Below the pieces are notes generated by a model, which saw only the letters and a program-made list of their open reading frames with translations, had not been told where the DNA came from and made no database searches. A DNA stretch of 64,000 nucleotides from Colwellia sp. (GTDB taxonomy: Bacteria > Pseudomonadota > Gammaproteobacteria > Enterobacterales > Alteromonadaceae): contig JABSOX010000013.1 of NCBI GenBank assembly GCA_013215655.1, positions 62,001-126,000 on the forward strand, written 5' to 3'. Within the stretch, counting starts at the first letter, position 1. The number at the start of each line of letters is the position of its first letter. This document shows, one piece after another, positions 62,796-64,000 of the stretch. The translations under genes were made by a program, and so were the position numbers.

Positions 62796-64000
62796 ATGGC
62801 TATGAAATATAGAATTGGTGATTTTTTTGTCGACTTATCCCGCAATCAGATCACTCGTAAAGAGCAATATCAAACCATTGCACCAAAAGCGTTGGCGGTT
62901 TTAACTTACCTTGCGGAAAATCAAGGTAAAGTCGTTAGTTATGACGAGTTATTATCTGCAGTATGGCCAGACATAGTGGTAACACCCAATACATTGCAAA
63001 GGAGTATTGCTCAATTAAGAAAAGCATTAGGTGAAGACAGTAAAATTCAATCCTATATAAAAACTCATGCCAAACAAGGCTACAGTTTGGAGTGTGATGT
63101 TCAGTGGAATATTGCTGATGAATTACCAGCAGCAAATAAATCTAATATTGATGTGGAATCCAACTCTACATTAGAATCCCACCTTGAAAACGACCAAGAG
63201 CAAAAGTCTAATATTGAGCAGGTATTAAACCCTCAAGCTTCGATTGAAACGAAGCAAGCAGTAAATAATTCAATTAAAAAATCTGAGACTTCAAGGGCAC
63301 TTCTAAAACTGATTTTTACCATCATCGTAATCATCATAACGGCCATTGGGATAACCACCTTTACTTCTGACAATACTTCTCAATTAACCTTTAATAAATT
63401 GCGCTCTCTTACCGCTACTGACGATAAAGAATTTGGTGCTATCTATACCCCCGACGAGAAGTATATTATTTTTAATCGTTATATTGGGCAACTTTGCACA
63501 AATAATATTTGGGCAAAAAACTTAAAAACTCAGCAAGAAATCAAGCTAACCAAAACCTTAGGTTCATATAGTGGAATAACCTTATCTGATGATGGAAAAA
63601 CCTTGGCATTTGTTGAAACGGCAGACTGTCGTAAACCATTAAACGAAAAAAAATGTTATAACTTGATGAGCTTAGATATTGAAAAGGCTCTTAAAAGCCC
63701 GCAAGTGCCTTATTTAATGATGCAATGTAAAAACTCAAGAATATACAGCCCTAAATGGTTAGATGATGACCACATTGCATTATTTCAAAAACACTTAAAT
63801 CGTTGGAAATTAATAAACTATTCGATCAGCGAAAATAGAAGCACTGATTTATATGAGCTAGAGTCAGGAAATTTAATTCATTTCACATACTCTAGCACTG
63901 AAGAACTTATCGCGGTGATAAGTATTCATGATGATGGTAAGCATTACATTGATATGATAAATACCAATGGCGATTTATTATCTAGCCATAACATCAAGTA
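62796..64000 (+). CDS. CadC/ToxR-type transmembrane transcriptional regulator with PD40-like periplasmic domain, truncated by window end
   Basis: Not in ORF list because it has no stop in the window; N-term OmpR-type wHTH (APKALAVLTYLAENQGKVVSYDELLSAVWPDIVVTPNTLQRSIAQLRKALGEDSK), TM LLKLIFTIIVIIITAIGI, then FGAIYTPDEKYIIFNRY. Confidence 0.88.
   Translation, partial: MAMKYRIGDFFVDLSRNQITRKEQYQTIAPKALAVLTYLAENQGKVVSYDELLSAVWPDIVVTPNTLQRSIAQLRKALGEDSKIQSYIKTHAKQGYSLECDVQWNIADELPAANKSNIDVESNSTLESHLENDQEQKSNIEQVLNPQASIETKQAVNNSIKKSETSRALLKLIFTIIVIIITAIGITTFTSDNTSQLTFNKLRSLTATDDKEFGAIYTPDEKYIIFNRYIGQLCTNNIWAKNLKTQQEIKLTKTLGSYSGITLSDDGKTLAFVETADCRKPLNEKKCYNLMSLDIEKALKSPQVPYLMMQCKNSRIYSPKWLDDDHIALFQKHLNRWKLINYSISENRSTDLYELESGNLIHFTYSSTEELIAVISIHDDGKHYIDMINTNGDLLSSHNIK

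Overview
This 64 kb window is chromosomal DNA from a low-GC marine gammaproteobacterium. Gene content and order look like Alteromonadales (Colwellia/Thalassotalea-like); that taxon is an inference. Most of it is housekeeping: cutA-dsbD, aroQ-accB-accC, fbp, ppaC, fadB-fadA, cysJ-cysI-cysH, rsd, and an fkpA/slyX/yheV/yheS neighbourhood. I saw no rRNA or tRNA genes, CRISPR arrays, prophage or transposase genes. The most interesting stretch is ~43.0-53.0 kb. It holds (i) a soxR gene with a near-canonical SoxR box in a 19-bp-spacer MerR-type promoter that points at only a 31-codon ORF; (ii) an ECF sigma factor / membrane Ser-Thr kinase pair resembling the sigma-phosphorylation (ECF43, EcfP/PknT-like) systems; (iii) a 1652-aa secreted PcRGLX/YetA-like putative polysaccharide lyase with five internal Cys-containing repeats, preceded by a recognisable c-di-GMP-I (GEMM) riboswitch; and (iv) a second, 3'-truncated GEMM copy just downstream of that gene on the same strand. 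Other observations: a ~265-bp MITE-like nested inverted repeat, a REP-like palindrome cluster after accC, a PD40-repeat pseudogene with two frameshifts and a stop, MocR-type operator candidates in two intergenic regions, and a GlyGly-CTERM M9 collagenase. All identifications come from reading motifs in the supplied translations and DNA; no database search was run.
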